In this document: positions 34,058-42,533 of the stretch, piece by piece
How the letters are laid out: each line of letters opens with the position of its first letter
Position numbering within the stretch: the stretch's first letter is position 1
Source of the DNA: Candidatus Gastranaerophilales bacterium
Lineage (GTDB): Bacteria; Cyanobacteriota; Vampirovibrionia; Gastranaerophilales; Gastranaerophilaceae
NCBI GenBank assembly: GCA_944323425.1
Contig: CALUSL010000001.1
Location: 124,001 to 188,000 of the forward strand
DNA length: 64,000 nt
Direction of reading: 5' to 3'
Translations under genes and position numbers: made by a program
The notes under the pieces: generated by a model
The model's input: only the letters and a program-made list of their open reading frames with translations
Told to the model about the DNA's origin: nothing
Database searches by the model: none

Positions 34058-36920
34058 CCGCACCTCCATCGCAAAGAAATTCGTACGGACAGTTTTTACA
34101 TGTAAAATTGTCCTTTTCTGATTTAAATATCACTGTTTCTCTGATTTTATCAGCAACTTCTGTTTTGAGATTTGTTAAAATCCTATCTGAAAATTCTTCA
34201 AGAGTGTCAGCGGAAACCATATCATCCACATATCCTCCGTCAATTGAGGGTCTAATATATTTTAGACCGAGAGTTTGAAGCTTGCCTTTTACGTTTTCAA
34301 GATTTTTTGCATACAAAGAAGCAATATAATACAGTGGAACCTGATACGGATATTCCTTTTTCAGATTTTCCGGATTGCCTCTGCCGGTTTTTGACTTGAA
34401 CGACACACCGTTCTCGCTTACGTAATAGGTAAGCATTTCTTTGTTTTGCATACCGGTTTTATAGTCAAAAAGAGAAAATTTTTCGTCTTTTTCTGTAATA
34501 ATATCTATTCTGCCGTCAAATTCTGTATCGGGAATTTTTTCTGTTTTAAAACGAAACTCTATTTCTGCAAGAGCACTATCCGGAATATCATTAAAAAAGC
34601 CGTATTTTTCGAGTTCTTCAACTGCAGATATGAAATTATCGTGCATCTCCTCAATACTCAATGCGTCAGAGGTAAGAAGTGTTTCAATATCTTTTTCACT
34701 AAATCCTGCGTTAAGTGCTGCTTCAGGTTTTAATGCGCAATTAAAATAAGCTTCTGCAATACTTAACAAGGTATCTTTATTGAACTGTTTCAGATATTTT
34801 TCAAAAAATATTTGCATTACTGTATGAACAGCAGTACCGTATGAAGCTGAAAACGTCTTTTTATCTTTTAAATTTAAGAGGTTTGCAAAATAGTATTTTC
34901 TTGGACACTTCTGAAAATTACGGATAGCAGAAGCATTTAATTTTAAGATATCCTCATCAGAAATCACCTTTGTTGTGTCGTTTTCTTCAATTTCAGATGA
35001 TTTTGCTAGTTCTCTTTTAAGCTCCTCTTTCTCTATTTGAATTTCTTTTGTTGCATCGGGATTTAGAGAAGATAGCCTGTTAAAAAAGACGGATGGTTGA
35101 ACCAGTTTTTTATCTTCGTATTTGTGTGTAGAAATTGTCAGTTTGTCTTCTGCTCTGGTCATACCCAGATACAAAAGTGATGTCTCCTCTTTCATCACTG
35201 TTTTTTCATCTGGAATAATTTTGACAAAACAAGGATTTCTGTTTTGTAAAAATTTTGAAACCTCATCGTTTGCCTGTTGGGAAATAAACTGCGTAAATCT
35301 GTCAGATGCAGGCATCGATTTTTCAGTCATAGATGGAATATATACATTTTTAAAAGTCCTCCCCTTGGTTTTAAAGAATGGGAGCACATGTACGAAATCA
35401 TTGTTTTTCAATTCCCGTTCAACAGGCTGGCTTATTACGTCCATCAGGGCTGAAACGGATGGTACCGTTTTTAACAGATTTTTGTATAAATACTCCAGAT
35501 CTTTTATTTTTCCGGCAAGCATTTTTATACCAGCGCTGTTTCTATCAACAGTTTCACTTTCTTTGGCGGCACAGAAAAATATTATATCTGTAAAACGCTG
35601 TTCTTTATATAATTCGTAGATTTTTGAAATTGCTCCTAGCTCCATTGCAAGAGACTTGCTGTCTTTTTCAATAAGAGTTTGAAAGTTTTCATATACTACA
35701 TTCAGTAAAGAAGGCTTGTTGTGTTCTTCTTTTATGCTAATAAGCCTGTCTATTGTATAACCGTTTTCTATTGTGTCATACAGTATATTTTCTATGTACA
35801 AATCAAGTTCTTCAAAAATTATTTCTCTGTCAGAACGCGGCATTACTCCGATTGAGTCAAAATCATTCTTTGAAAAAGAATCCAGGTTCAATTTTTCAAA
35901 AATCATACAAAGACTGAGATATCTGGTCAGTTTTATTTTGAAATTATTAAAATTTTCATCAAAAATCTCAATTCCTGCAGGCACTTCTTCCGCTTTCAAA
36001 AAATCAAGAATTTTTTGTTTAAAACTTCCGTCTCTTACGAGAATTGCATAATCTTTGAAGGCTCCTTTTCCGGAGTTTACTTTATTTTTAATCTCTTTTG
36101 TTATATAAGACAGCTCATCATAAATATCTTCAAAAACCAGACAGCTTACTCTATTTTCAACGGGGCTATTTTTTTTATCAAAAAGGAACATTGCCTGAGA
36201 GAGAATATCTATGCTTCTGTGGTTTTTTTCCAGATACTGCGTTTCAAAACCGTCCAAATTTGTATTAACGCCGGATGTTAGGCGTATTTTTGCATAATCA
36301 TCGCCGCATAAAAGTATATTAGTGCTGATTTGCTTTATTAATTCCAGCTGGGCATAGGACATATCCTGAATACCATCAACTGCAATAAAATCATATTCCG
36401 GAAGTTTTTGTTGTTTAAGTGCAATTCCTGCAGCATCCCTGTAATCCAGCATATCATTTTCAGCCAAAAAGGTATTGTACTTCTCATAGACATCGCTCAC
36501 AAGCAAAAGACGATTTCTATCAATATCAGAGATGTCAGAATTAAGAACAGCAGATTTAAAATCATCAGGAGTGAGCAAATTGTTCTTTAGAGCACCAAAA
36601 AGGATATACAGCTCTGATGCGAATCTGGATGATTTTGTGAGTGCGAAAAGCGTAGGATTCTGTTTAAACACATCTTTTGTTATGTTTAAAATAATATCTA
36701 TCCCCAGAAAGTCTGATAAAACTTTTTTTTCATATCCGTTGTCGGAAAATATACGCTGGATTATCCATTCAAAAGAAACGCCTTTGCAATCATCAATATT
36801 TTTATTACTTGATGAAAATGTAACAAAAAGTTTTTTACCCGATATCTTCTGTAAGATTCCTTTTATATATTCTGTTTTTCCGCTTCCTGCTGTACCGGAG
36901 AGGTATATTTTTTTCTGCAT
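34050..36920 (-). CDS. AddB-like helicase-nuclease with iron-sulfur cysteines
   Basis: 956 residues. N-terminal P-loop GTAGSGKTEY, a helicase-like middle with FIAVDGIQDMSYAQLELIK and GRTFKNVYIP, LLYLGMTRAEDKL, and a C-terminal PD-(D/E)XK nuclease: FDGRIDIITEKDEKFSLFDY-KTG carries D, D and K. Four cysteines frame it (FQKCPRKYYF and CKNCPYEFLC), the [4Fe-4S] staple of AddB. With the AddA-like partner it should resect DNA ends; only this subunit carries a nuclease. First gene of the two-gene unit, upstream region AT-rich. Confidence 0.85.
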   Translation of the reverse strand: MQKKIYLSGTAGSGKTEYIKGILQKISGKKLFVTFSSSNKNIDDCKGVSFEWIIQRIFSDNGYEKKVLSDFLGIDIILNITKDVFKQNPTLFALTKSSRFASELYILFGALKNNLLTPDDFKSAVLNSDISDIDRNRLLLVSDVYEKYNTFLAENDMLDYRDAAGIALKQQKLPEYDFIAVDGIQDMSYAQLELIKQISTNILLCGDDYAKIRLTSGVNTNLDGFETQYLEKNHRSIDILSQAMFLFDKKNSPVENRVSCLVFEDIYDELSYITKEIKNKVNSGKGAFKDYAILVRDGSFKQKILDFLKAEEVPAGIEIFDENFNNFKIKLTRYLSLCMIFEKLNLDSFSKNDFDSIGVMPRSDREIIFEELDLYIENILYDTIENGYTIDRLISIKEEHNKPSLLNVVYENFQTLIEKDSKSLAMELGAISKIYELYKEQRFTDIIFFCAAKESETVDRNSAGIKMLAGKIKDLEYLYKNLLKTVPSVSALMDVISQPVERELKNNDFVHVLPFFKTKGRTFKNVYIPSMTEKSMPASDRFTQFISQQANDEVSKFLQNRNPCFVKIIPDEKTVMKEETSLLYLGMTRAEDKLTISTHKYEDKKLVQPSVFFNRLSSLNPDATKEIQIEKEELKRELAKSSEIEENDTTKVISDEDILKLNASAIRNFQKCPRKYYFANLLNLKDKKTFSASYGTAVHTVMQIFFEKYLKQFNKDTLLSIAEAYFNCALKPEAALNAGFSEKDIETLLTSDALSIEEMHDNFISAVEELEKYGFFNDIPDSALAEIEFRFKTEKIPDTEFDGRIDIITEKDEKFSLFDYKTGMQNKEMLTYYVSENGVSFKSKTGRGNPENLKKEYPYQVPLYYIASLYAKNLENVKGKLQTLGLKYIRPSIDGGYVDDMVSADTLEEFSDRILTNLKTEVADKIRETVIFKSEKDNFTCKNCPYEFLCDGGADD

Positions 36921-37052
36921 GGTATAAATTTTAGCATATTTTACATAGTATTTGTTAAATTTTTCTAAATATACAGGTTAATACATGTATTTAATTCATT
37001 TTTGTCAGATAATCATTTATGATATGCAGGTAATTTTTTAAGGAGAATTGCC

Positions 37053-37193
37053 ATGCAAAAATATGAATGTTTAGTATGTATGTACATTTACGACCCCGCC
37101 GAACACAATAATGTAGCGTTCGAGGATTTGCCCGAAGACTGGCTATGCCCCCTGTGCGGTGCGTCAAAGGATCAGTTTACTAAAACAGAATAG
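37053..37193 (+). CDS. Rubredoxin (46 residues)
   Basis: Short gene, translated directly from the sequence: starts [17 protein letters not shown] and ends [17 protein letters not shown]. The two CxxC pairs (CLVC, CPLC) bind one iron; the spacing matches rubredoxins. AAGGAG lies 8 bp before the ATG. It lies 18 bp upstream of the flavodiiron protein gene and is the natural electron donor for it. Confidence 0.92.
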   Translation: MQKYECLVCMYIYDPAEHNNVAFEDLPEDWLCPLCGASKDQFTKTE

Positions 37194-37211
37194 TAAGAAG
37201 GAGGGAAAAGT

Positions 37212-38387
37212 ATGAAAATGCTTCCGATAAAAAATAATGTATATTATCTCGGTTCTAAAGATATTAACAGAAAATTATTTGATCAGCTAATACCGCTGCC
37301 GCAGGGTACAACCTACAATTCTTATCTGGTTGTAGGCAGTGAAAAAACAGCACTTGTAGACACAATGTATCCTAAAAAAATACATGAACTTATAGAAAAA
37401 CTCGATGCTGAAGGAATAAAAAAAGTAGATTATATTATTGCAAACCATGGAGAACAGGATCATTCCGGCGCATTGCCGACACTGGTTTCAAAATATCCGG
37501 AAGCAAAAATTGTAACTAATGCAAAATGCAAAGATATAGTCCAAAATCTTCTTCACCTTGAAGAAGAAAGATTTCACGTAGTTGGCGATGGAGATGAACT
37601 TTCACTCGGAGATAAGACAGTTAAATTTATACTAGCTCCGTGGGTTCACTGGCCAGACACAATGTTCAGCTACCTGAAAGAAGATAAAATGCTCTTTACC
37701 TGTGACTTTTTGGGTGCTCATTACACAAAAAATGATCTTTTTGCCGATTATACAGATGACCTCATAGAAGCTGCAAAAAGATATTATGCGGAAATTATTA
37801 TGCCGTTTAGAAACTTTGCAAAAAAATATACGCAGATGGTCAAGGGAATGGACGTTGAAATCATAATGCCGAGCCACGGTCCGGTTTATGACAAGCCTGA
37901 ATTTATATTGAATCTTTATGATTTGTGGACGTCGGATAAGGTGGAAAATAAAGTTGTTATACCTTATGTTTCAATGTATGACAGCACAAAAATGCTTGTG
38001 GATGAACTGGCTGCCCACCTTCGCGCAAAAAATATAGATGTAAAACTTTTTGATCTCGTAAACTGCGATGAGGGCGAACTTACAATGGAACTTGTGGATG
38101 CAGCTACTGTAGTGTTCGGTGCTTCTATGGTGCTCGCAGGACCTCATCCCGCTGCAGTTACGGCGGCATATCTGGTAAATGCAATCAGACCGAAAGTTAA
38201 ATACTATGCAATCGTTGGTTCCTACGGCTGGGGTGGAAAGCTCACCGAAACACTGGAAAGTATGCTGACAATAATAAAACCCGAAAAACTGGATTATATT
38301 GTTGTAAAAGGCAGACCGACCGAAGAGGATTTGAAAAAAGCAGCTGACCTTGCATCTCTGATTGCAGAAAAACATAAAGCATTATAG
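37212..38387 (+). CDS. Flavodiiron protein (A-type flavoprotein, FprA-like)
   Basis: 391 residues. N-terminal metallo-beta-lactamase-like domain with di-iron ligands in NHGEQDHSGALP (HxExDH), the His in WVHWPDTMF and DFLGAH, and MPSHGPVY. C-terminal flavodoxin domain (about 250-390): YVSMYDSTKMLVDEL binds FMN phosphate, then SYGWGGKLTE. Reduces O2 to water and/or NO to N2O with electrons from rubredoxin, as in strict anaerobes. Operon with rubredoxin; ends at a terminator. Confidence 0.95.
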   Translation: MKMLPIKNNVYYLGSKDINRKLFDQLIPLPQGTTYNSYLVVGSEKTALVDTMYPKKIHELIEKLDAEGIKKVDYIIANHGEQDHSGALPTLVSKYPEAKIVTNAKCKDIVQNLLHLEEERFHVVGDGDELSLGDKTVKFILAPWVHWPDTMFSYLKEDKMLFTCDFLGAHYTKNDLFADYTDDLIEAAKRYYAEIIMPFRNFAKKYTQMVKGMDVEIIMPSHGPVYDKPEFILNLYDLWTSDKVENKVVIPYVSMYDSTKMLVDELAAHLRAKNIDVKLFDLVNCDEGELTMELVDAATVVFGASMVLAGPHPAAVTAAYLVNAIRPKVKYYAIVGSYGWGGKLTETLESMLTIIKPEKLDYIVVKGRPTEEDLKKAADLASLIAEKHKAL

Positions 38388-38402
38388 TTACTATATTATT
38401 TC

Positions 38403-38442
38403 ATACAAAAAAGACAGATATTTATATCTGTCTTTTTTGTAT
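38403..38442 (+). terminator. Terminator after the flavodiiron gene
   Basis: ATACAAAAAAGACAGATA / TATCTGTCTTTTTTGTAT, 18-bp perfect stem with TTTA loop, 15 bp after the stop codon. Confidence 0.9.
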
Positions 38443-38625
38443 GTTGGAATTTTAATAATATTAAGAAATGTAAAACTGACTTTTGGGGGCGGAAAATATT
38501 AATAAATAGCAGTTTTTAAGATATTTAAAAATATACTGTTTTTGACGAGACGCAATATTGGACTTGTGTTTGTTTTTATAAAATAAAGAGGAATAAAATA
38601 ACTTATTGAGCGAGAGGAGAATCAA

Positions 38626-39233
38626 ATGTTAAGAATTTACAATCCACCAACAGGTACAGATGCTAAGTCAATTGATATTACACCGCTATCTAAAAATTGA
38701 CAGCAGAAGAAGAAAAGAAAATAGCTGATATGTTTAAAGCCACAGACAAAGACGGCGACATGAAAGTCGGCAAGCAGGAATTGGTGGATAAAGTAATTGA
38801 AGAGTATAAAAACACAGGCAAATTACCTGATGGATATGACAATTTGGGTGACTATATTGCAGACCAGATGAAAAACTTTGGCAAATACGACAAAAACAAA
38901 GATGGTAAACTAAATATCGATGAATATACAGAAATGTCAACTGCTCCTAAAATTGATGAGGGATATGTTGTAACTGATGAAGATATTCTAACATGGATAA
39001 AAGAACATTTGCTACCCAGAACCCCTGATGGTAGTATAAAGTTGCCGAACAATAAGCCGGCACGACTAAACCCCGATATATATCCGATAGTTAAACTGCC
39101 AAAGGGTAAAGAGCCGGTGGTTACTTATCCTATAGCCCGACCTGGTGAAAAACCGCTGAACATTTATACCATAGAAAGATTCGGTGAAGAGAGTGAAATT
39201 ATATACGATAAATATGATTACACTCTCAAATAA
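38626..39233 (+). CDS. EF-hand protein, apparent frameshift at an A5 run near the N-terminus
   Basis: The natural start is ATG 38626 with AGGAGA 5 bp upstream. That frame reads MLRIYNPPTGTDAKSID and ends ITPLSKN-stop at 38700. The main frame opens at a TTG (38697) overlapping the stop (TTGA) and runs to 39233 (178 residues). One extra A in the AAAAA run (38692-38696) would join them as PLSKKLTAEEEKKIAD, about 202 residues. The main part has two calcium loops with full ligand sets: DKDGDMKVGKQE and DKNKDGKLNIDE; the C-terminal half is Pro/Lys-rich (ILTWIKEHLLPRTPDGSIKL). No signal peptide. Real frameshift, sequence error or translational coupling are all possible. Confidence 0.75.
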
Positions 39234-39244
39234 AATAAAAAAAC

Positions 39245-39281
39245 AAAAAGCCCGAAAGAAAATTAAATCTTTCGGGTTTTT
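39245..39281. terminator. Terminator after the EF-hand gene
   Basis: AAAAAGCCCGAAAGA / TCTTTCGGGTTTTT hairpin 12 bp after the stop codon, T runs on both strands. Confidence 0.88.
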
Positions 39282-39349
39282 CGATTGCAGTTTCGAAAAT
39301 ACTTCTTTGTATCACTCTGCATTGAACCTGCATATTTAGCGGCAGCTGT

Positions 39350-39889
39350 TTAATAATTTTCAGCCTTCACAAAGAAATATGCTCTCGGGTGTTTGCAAAC
39401 AGGGCAGATTTCCACAGATTGGTCACCTTCATGCGTAAATCCGCAATTTGCACATTCCCATACAACCTTTTCTTCTTTAACAAAAACTTTTCCTGTTTTT
39501 ACATTTTCAAGAAGTTTTTTGTATCTGTCCTCATGATGTTTTTCAATCATAGCAACCTTTTCAAACAGAAATGCAATATCATTGAAGCCTTCTTCTTTTG
39601 CTTCTTTTGCAAATTTTGCATACATTTCTGTCCATTCGTAGTTTTCACCGTTGGCTGCATCTTCGAGGTTATGCATTGTATCTCCGATACTTCCTCCGTT
39701 TAAGAGTTTGTACCAGATTTTTGCATGCTCTTTTTCGTTATTTGCAGTCTCTTCAAAGATTTTTGAAATTTGCACATAACCTTCTTTTTTTGCCTGTGAA
39801 GCGTAATAGGTGTACTTATTTCTAGCCTGTGATTCGCCTGCAAATGCTTCCATTAAGTTCTTTTCTGTTTTTGAACCTCTTAATTCCAT
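39350..39889 (-). CDS. Rubrerythrin
   Basis: 179 residues from [16 protein letters not shown] (AAGGAG 7 bp upstream; a longer frame from 39931 would overlap the rubredoxin gene). Di-iron four-helix domain: [16 protein letters not shown] and [11 protein letters not shown] give Glu and ExxH ligands, repeated in [11 protein letters not shown]-terminal rubredoxin domain [10 protein letters not shown] ... [11 protein letters not shown]. Reduces hydrogen peroxide in anaerobes. Third gene of the perR-rubredoxin-rubrerythrin operon. Confidence 0.95.
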   Translation of the reverse strand: MELRGSKTEKNLMEAFAGESQARNKYTYYASQAKKEGYVQISKIFEETANNEKEHAKIWYKLLNGGSIGDTMHNLEDAANGENYEWTEMYAKFAKEAKEEGFNDIAFLFEKVAMIEKHHEDRYKKLLENVKTGKVFVKEEKVVWECANCGFTHEGDQSVEICPVCKHPRAYFFVKAENY

Positions 39890-39908
39890 CAGAGTTCTCC
39901 TTCTGTTT

Positions 39909-40049
39909 TTATTCTTCGGGTGAAAATTCATCTTTGCCTACGCCGCAAAGAGGACAAGCGTAATCTTCCGGAAGCTCTTCGAATGGAACGTTTCCGTTTT
40001 CAGCCGGATCATATACATAACCGCATACATTACATACAAATTTTTTCAT
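39909..40049 (-). CDS. Rubredoxin, second copy (46 residues)
   Basis: Read from the sequence: [20 protein letters not shown]... with CNVC and CPLC pairs and a C-terminal GKDEFSPEE. It lies 14 bp after perR and just before rubrerythrin, for which it is the likely electron donor. It shares the layout of the rubredoxin at 37053 but clearly differs in sequence. Confidence 0.92.
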   Translation of the reverse strand: MKKFVCNVCGYVYDPAENGNVPFEELPEDYACPLCGVGKDEFSPEE

Positions 40050-40063
40050 AATTCATTTCTCCT

Positions 40064-40507
40064 TTAGTGTCTACACTTGTTGCAGATGCCCCGCACCTGC
40101 AGGTTTATATCTTTTATTTCTCCGAATTTTTTGCTATTTTCCGGAATTGTTACTTCATAGCCATCTTCCGGAAATATATCATAAACTTCACCGCATTTTA
40201 TACATATAAAATGATTGTGAGGGCGTCTGTCTGCATCGAAACGTGCTTTCGGCAGCAGGCTGTCCACCCTGAAAATCATATCCATATCTTCGAGTGATGC
40301 TAATGTTCTATATACTGTGTCAAACGATATGTTCGGAAGTCTTTCTTTTACATTTTCATATACTGTTTCCGCATCCGGATGTTCGCATGATGATGCAACT
40401 TCACGAAAAATTTCAACACGCTGTGTTGTAACCCTCATTCCGAGTTCCTGGCAGCGCTTTTTTAAACTTTCTATTTTGTCATCAATGCTTTGTACGTTTG
40501 CGGTCAT
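40064..40507 (-). CDS. perR: PerR-type peroxide-sensing Fur-family regulator
   Basis: 147 residues. Winged helix with TTQRVEIFREVASSCEHPDA and SFDTVYRTLASLEDMDMIFR, then the metal region RFDADRRPHNHFICIKCGEV. Two CxxC pairs (CIKC, CNKC) form the structural zinc site, and the Asp-His cluster the regulatory iron site. PerR represses peroxide defence genes until its iron site is oxidised. A 7-1-7 palindrome is just upstream, and rubredoxin and rubrerythrin follow in the operon, the textbook targets. Fur or Zur cannot be excluded by sequence alone, but the context favours PerR. Confidence 0.88.
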   Translation of the reverse strand: MTANVQSIDDKIESLKKRCQELGMRVTTQRVEIFREVASSCEHPDAETVYENVKERLPNISFDTVYRTLASLEDMDMIFRVDSLLPKARFDADRRPHNHFICIKCGEVYDIFPEDGYEVTIPENSKKFGEIKDINLQVRGICNKCRH

Positions 40508-40521
40508 TTGAAATCCTTTAT

Positions 40522-40536
40522 TAAGAATTATTCTTA
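40522..40536. promoter_or_regulatory. PerR/Fur-type operator
   Basis: TAAGAAT-T-ATTCTTA, perfect 7-1-7 inverted repeat, 15 bp upstream of the perR start. Architecture equals the PerR box TTATAAT-N-ATTATAA; a third near-repeat (TTCTTATTAAG) follows. Confidence 0.8.
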
Positions 40537-40622
40537 TTAAGTATAATTTGAGTATATCATATTTTACATTTTGTGCAACCCATGCAAGATTTTATCTTAA
40601 TAATTTGTGATAACATAAAAAC

Positions 40623-41108
40623 ATGAAAAATATATTCTACTATGATACAAAAATAGGAATGCTCGGAATCGGCGAAGACAACGGATACATTACAAATATA
40701 GTGTTTGGTAATACTCAGCTAAATGGATACGAAAAGAACGAAACGGATATAATAAAAAAAGCAATAAAACAGTTAAACGAATATTTTGACGGAAAAAGAA
40801 AACGGTTTGATTTGAAACTGAATCCTCAAGGTACAGTGTTTCAAAAAAAGGTCTGGCAAGCATTGCTGAGTATTCCCTACGGACGTACGGCAACCTATAA
40901 AGAAATAGCGGAAAAATGCGGATGTTCCCGTGGATACAGAGCTGTAGGTATGGCAAACAATAAAAATCCGATTCCGATAATTGTTCCCTGTCATCGTGTT
41001 ATAGGCTCAAATGGCAAACTCGTCGGTTATGCGGGCGGTCTTTCTATGAAAGAACAGCTTCTGCAAATAGAAAATCAAAATAATGAATTTTTATTATTTC
41101 AACAGTGA
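40623..41108 (+). CDS. ogt: Methylated-DNA-protein-cysteine methyltransferase
   Basis: 161 residues. C-terminal DNA-repair domain: FQKKVWQALLSIPYGRTATY, GCSRGYRAVGMANNKNP and the active-site PCHRVIGSNG with the acceptor Cys, then GYAGGLSMKEQLL. The N-terminal half is the diverged ribonuclease-like domain. It removes methyl groups from O6-methylguanine irreversibly. Divergent from perR; the last bases overlap the small frame at 41083. Confidence 0.93.
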   Translation: MKNIFYYDTKIGMLGIGEDNGYITNIVFGNTQLNGYEKNETDIIKKAIKQLNEYFDGKRKRFDLKLNPQGTVFQKKVWQALLSIPYGRTATYKEIAEKCGCSRGYRAVGMANNKNPIPIIVPCHRVIGSNGKLVGYAGGLSMKEQLLQIENQNNEFLLFQQ

Positions 41109-41184
41109 AGGCAAAATTACAAATGATATTGCAGCCGAAGGAATGATTGGGATTCTAAAGCCTCTCGGGTTTATTAAAAAATAG
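41083..41184 (+). CDS. Possible 33-residue protein or gene remnant after ogt
   Basis: An ATG inside the end of ogt opens a frame reading MNFYYFNSEGKITNDIAAEG, then MIGILKPLGFIKK. Composition is protein-like, and it could be the tail of a decayed gene. There is no ribosome site. Low support. Confidence 0.25.
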   Translation: MNFYYFNSEGKITNDIAAEGMIGILKPLGFIKK

Positions 41185-41204
41185 TGAAAGCGTGTAGCCT
41201 ATTA

Positions 41205-41224
41205 GTTGGGCATACTTGCCCAAC
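41205..41224. repeat. GTTGGG/CCCAAC palindromic element, copy 2
   Basis: GTTGGGCA-TACT-TGCCCAAC, 8-bp perfect stem. Related to the element at 18604-18622 upstream of the flagellin gene. Confidence 0.55.
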
Positions 41225-41273
41225 CATTATTATGGTAACAAACTGGAGATTTAAGTACAATAAACAATTTAAA

Positions 41274-41293
41274 AGGTTCACTTTCGTGAACCT
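41274..41293 (-). terminator. Terminator for tRNA-His
   Basis: AGGTTCAC-TTTC-GTGAACCT hairpin, downstream of the tRNA on the minus strand and followed there by TTTAAATTGTTT. Confidence 0.65.
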
Positions 41294-41308
41294 AATTCTT
41301 AAAAATAG

Positions 41309-41385
41309 TGGGGCGGATAGTGGGATTCGAACCCACGCATATCGGAACCACAATCCGAGGTCTTGACCACTTGACGATATCCGCC
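41309..41385 (-). tRNA. tRNA-His (anticodon GTG), CCA encoded
   Basis: The minus-strand sequence folds as a tRNA with the extra G at position -1 typical of tRNA-His. Acceptor arms are GCGGATA / TATCCGC, the anticodon arm is TCGGA-TTGTGGT-TCCGA and the T arm GTGGG-TTCGAAT-CCCAC. Discriminator C73 pairs with G-1, and CCA is encoded. A 17-bp copy of its 5' end with upstream bases lies inverted at 42272-42288. Confidence 0.96.
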
Positions 41386-41443
41386 ATAAGTAAAATATTT
41401 TCAATAATCGTGTAATAAAAATATATCAAATAATAATTCTTTT

Positions 41444-42238
41444 TCAAGTTTTTTTATAAACTTTGTCCGTAACTTTTATAAAACCATATTTTTTTAGACA
41501 TGAATCAATATCAAATAAGACACTGTCATGACCGCCTATAATGAACATACTGCCTGCTTTTAACTTTTTTGAAACATCTTTTATAAAACTTTCAATTTTG
41601 TCATTTTCAAAATATCCCAGCGCATTTCTGCACATCAAAAGTGTATTCCCGTCTTTATCATTAAGTTCTTTTATTTTATTGAACATATCAGCCTGAAAAA
41701 AGCTGACATTATCGGTTAAAACTCTTTTTGCTTTCATCGTTCTTACATTACGCGATTCTGGTGACGATTCTTCTGCTTTTATATAAAGTAATTTATCTGT
41801 GTCGGTAAAATAATCCTGATAATCATTACAATACATTTGCATTGCCATTCTGTCATTTGGTTCAAGATTTATAAAACCGCTTTTTGCTGCTTTTAATATA
41901 TCATAGTCGTAATCATACGCTTTTATCGGAAAAAATTTTTTTTGAATTTGATTTTTATTATTTCCTGCTGCCTCCAGAAGTGATATTATTGTCGAATAAG
42001 CTTCAGATCCGTCTGATGCAGCAAACATTACAATATTCACGTTTTCTTTATTTTTAAAATTATTAAGTATAAGCGGGCCCAATATGTTCCAGTTTAAATC
42101 ACTGCGGAACAAACCGGTATAACACCCCATAGCTACATCGTTTATGTCCTGATCATACGATCGTCTGTTTGAGCCAAATGATATATTATTTTTGTAAAAT
42201 TGTCCATAATTTCTGTTTATCTGTGTAATCTGGTTCAT
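41444..42238 (-). CDS. CheR-like SAM-dependent methyltransferase with NNISFGS N-terminal stretch
   Basis: 264 residues. The SAM-binding domain is CheR-like: VNIVMFAASDGSEAYSTIIS (motif I, AxSDGSEAYS like the CheR ACSTGEEPYS), IKAYDYDYDILKAAKSGFI (motif II acidic), LLMCRNALGYF (CRNVLIYF of CheR) and KLKAGSMFIIGGHD. There is no separate N-terminal helix domain and no TPR tail, and no chemotaxis genes are near. The N-terminus MNQITQINRNYGQFYKNNIS-FGS resembles other lineage-specific N-termini. The gene is bracketed by tRNA-His and the inverted 17-bp copy of that tRNA's 5' end. Confidence 0.8.
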   Translation of the reverse strand: MNQITQINRNYGQFYKNNISFGSNRRSYDQDINDVAMGCYTGLFRSDLNWNILGPLILNNFKNKENVNIVMFAASDGSEAYSTIISLLEAAGNNKNQIQKKFFPIKAYDYDYDILKAAKSGFINLEPNDRMAMQMYCNDYQDYFTDTDKLLYIKAEESSPESRNVRTMKAKRVLTDNVSFFQADMFNKIKELNDKDGNTLLMCRNALGYFENDKIESFIKDVSKKLKAGSMFIIGGHDSVLFDIDSCLKKYGFIKVTDKVYKKT

Positions 42239-42271
42239 TTGTTTTCCATCTTTTCTTTATTATTGATTATA

Positions 42272-42288
42272 TACTTATGGCGGATATC
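42272..42288 (+). repeat. 17-bp copy of the tRNA-His 5' end
   Basis: TACTTATGGCGGATATC is identical to the complement of 41376-41392, i.e. seven bases of upstream sequence plus the first ten bases of tRNA-His. Orientation is inverted. It lies beyond the CheR-like gene, 880 bp away. The rest of the 300-bp gap 42239-42533 has no gene and includes the promoter of the YtxH operon. Confidence 0.85.
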
Positions 42289-42488
42289 AGATAATTATAA
42301 AGCTTTATTGGCGCTTGTTTCCTGGAGTTAAATACTTATTTTACTTTCAGCACGACTCTTATATCTATAAAGTTAAATTTCTTTTGATGTTTGACTCTTT
42401 CTTGTTATTTTTTTAAGAAAAGTTAAACAGTCTAAAATTTGAGCTTTTGATTTTGTACAAAAGAACTAGTGTAAATTTTTGCAAAAAA

Positions 42489-42497
42489 TGATATACT
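42489..42497 (+). promoter_or_regulatory. Extended -10 promoter of the YtxH operon
   Basis: TGATATACT (TG-N-TATACT), 37 bp before the ATG of the first YtxH gene; no good -35, as common for extended -10 promoters. Confidence 0.6.
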
Positions 42498-42533
42498 GTT
42501 CTAAAACAATGTAGAAAGAGTAAGGAGACTATT

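Noticed and set aside
40064-40507. Fur (iron uptake) instead of PerR
   Set aside because: Operon with rubredoxin and rubrerythrin and no iron-uptake gene favours PerR, although sequence alone does not settle it.
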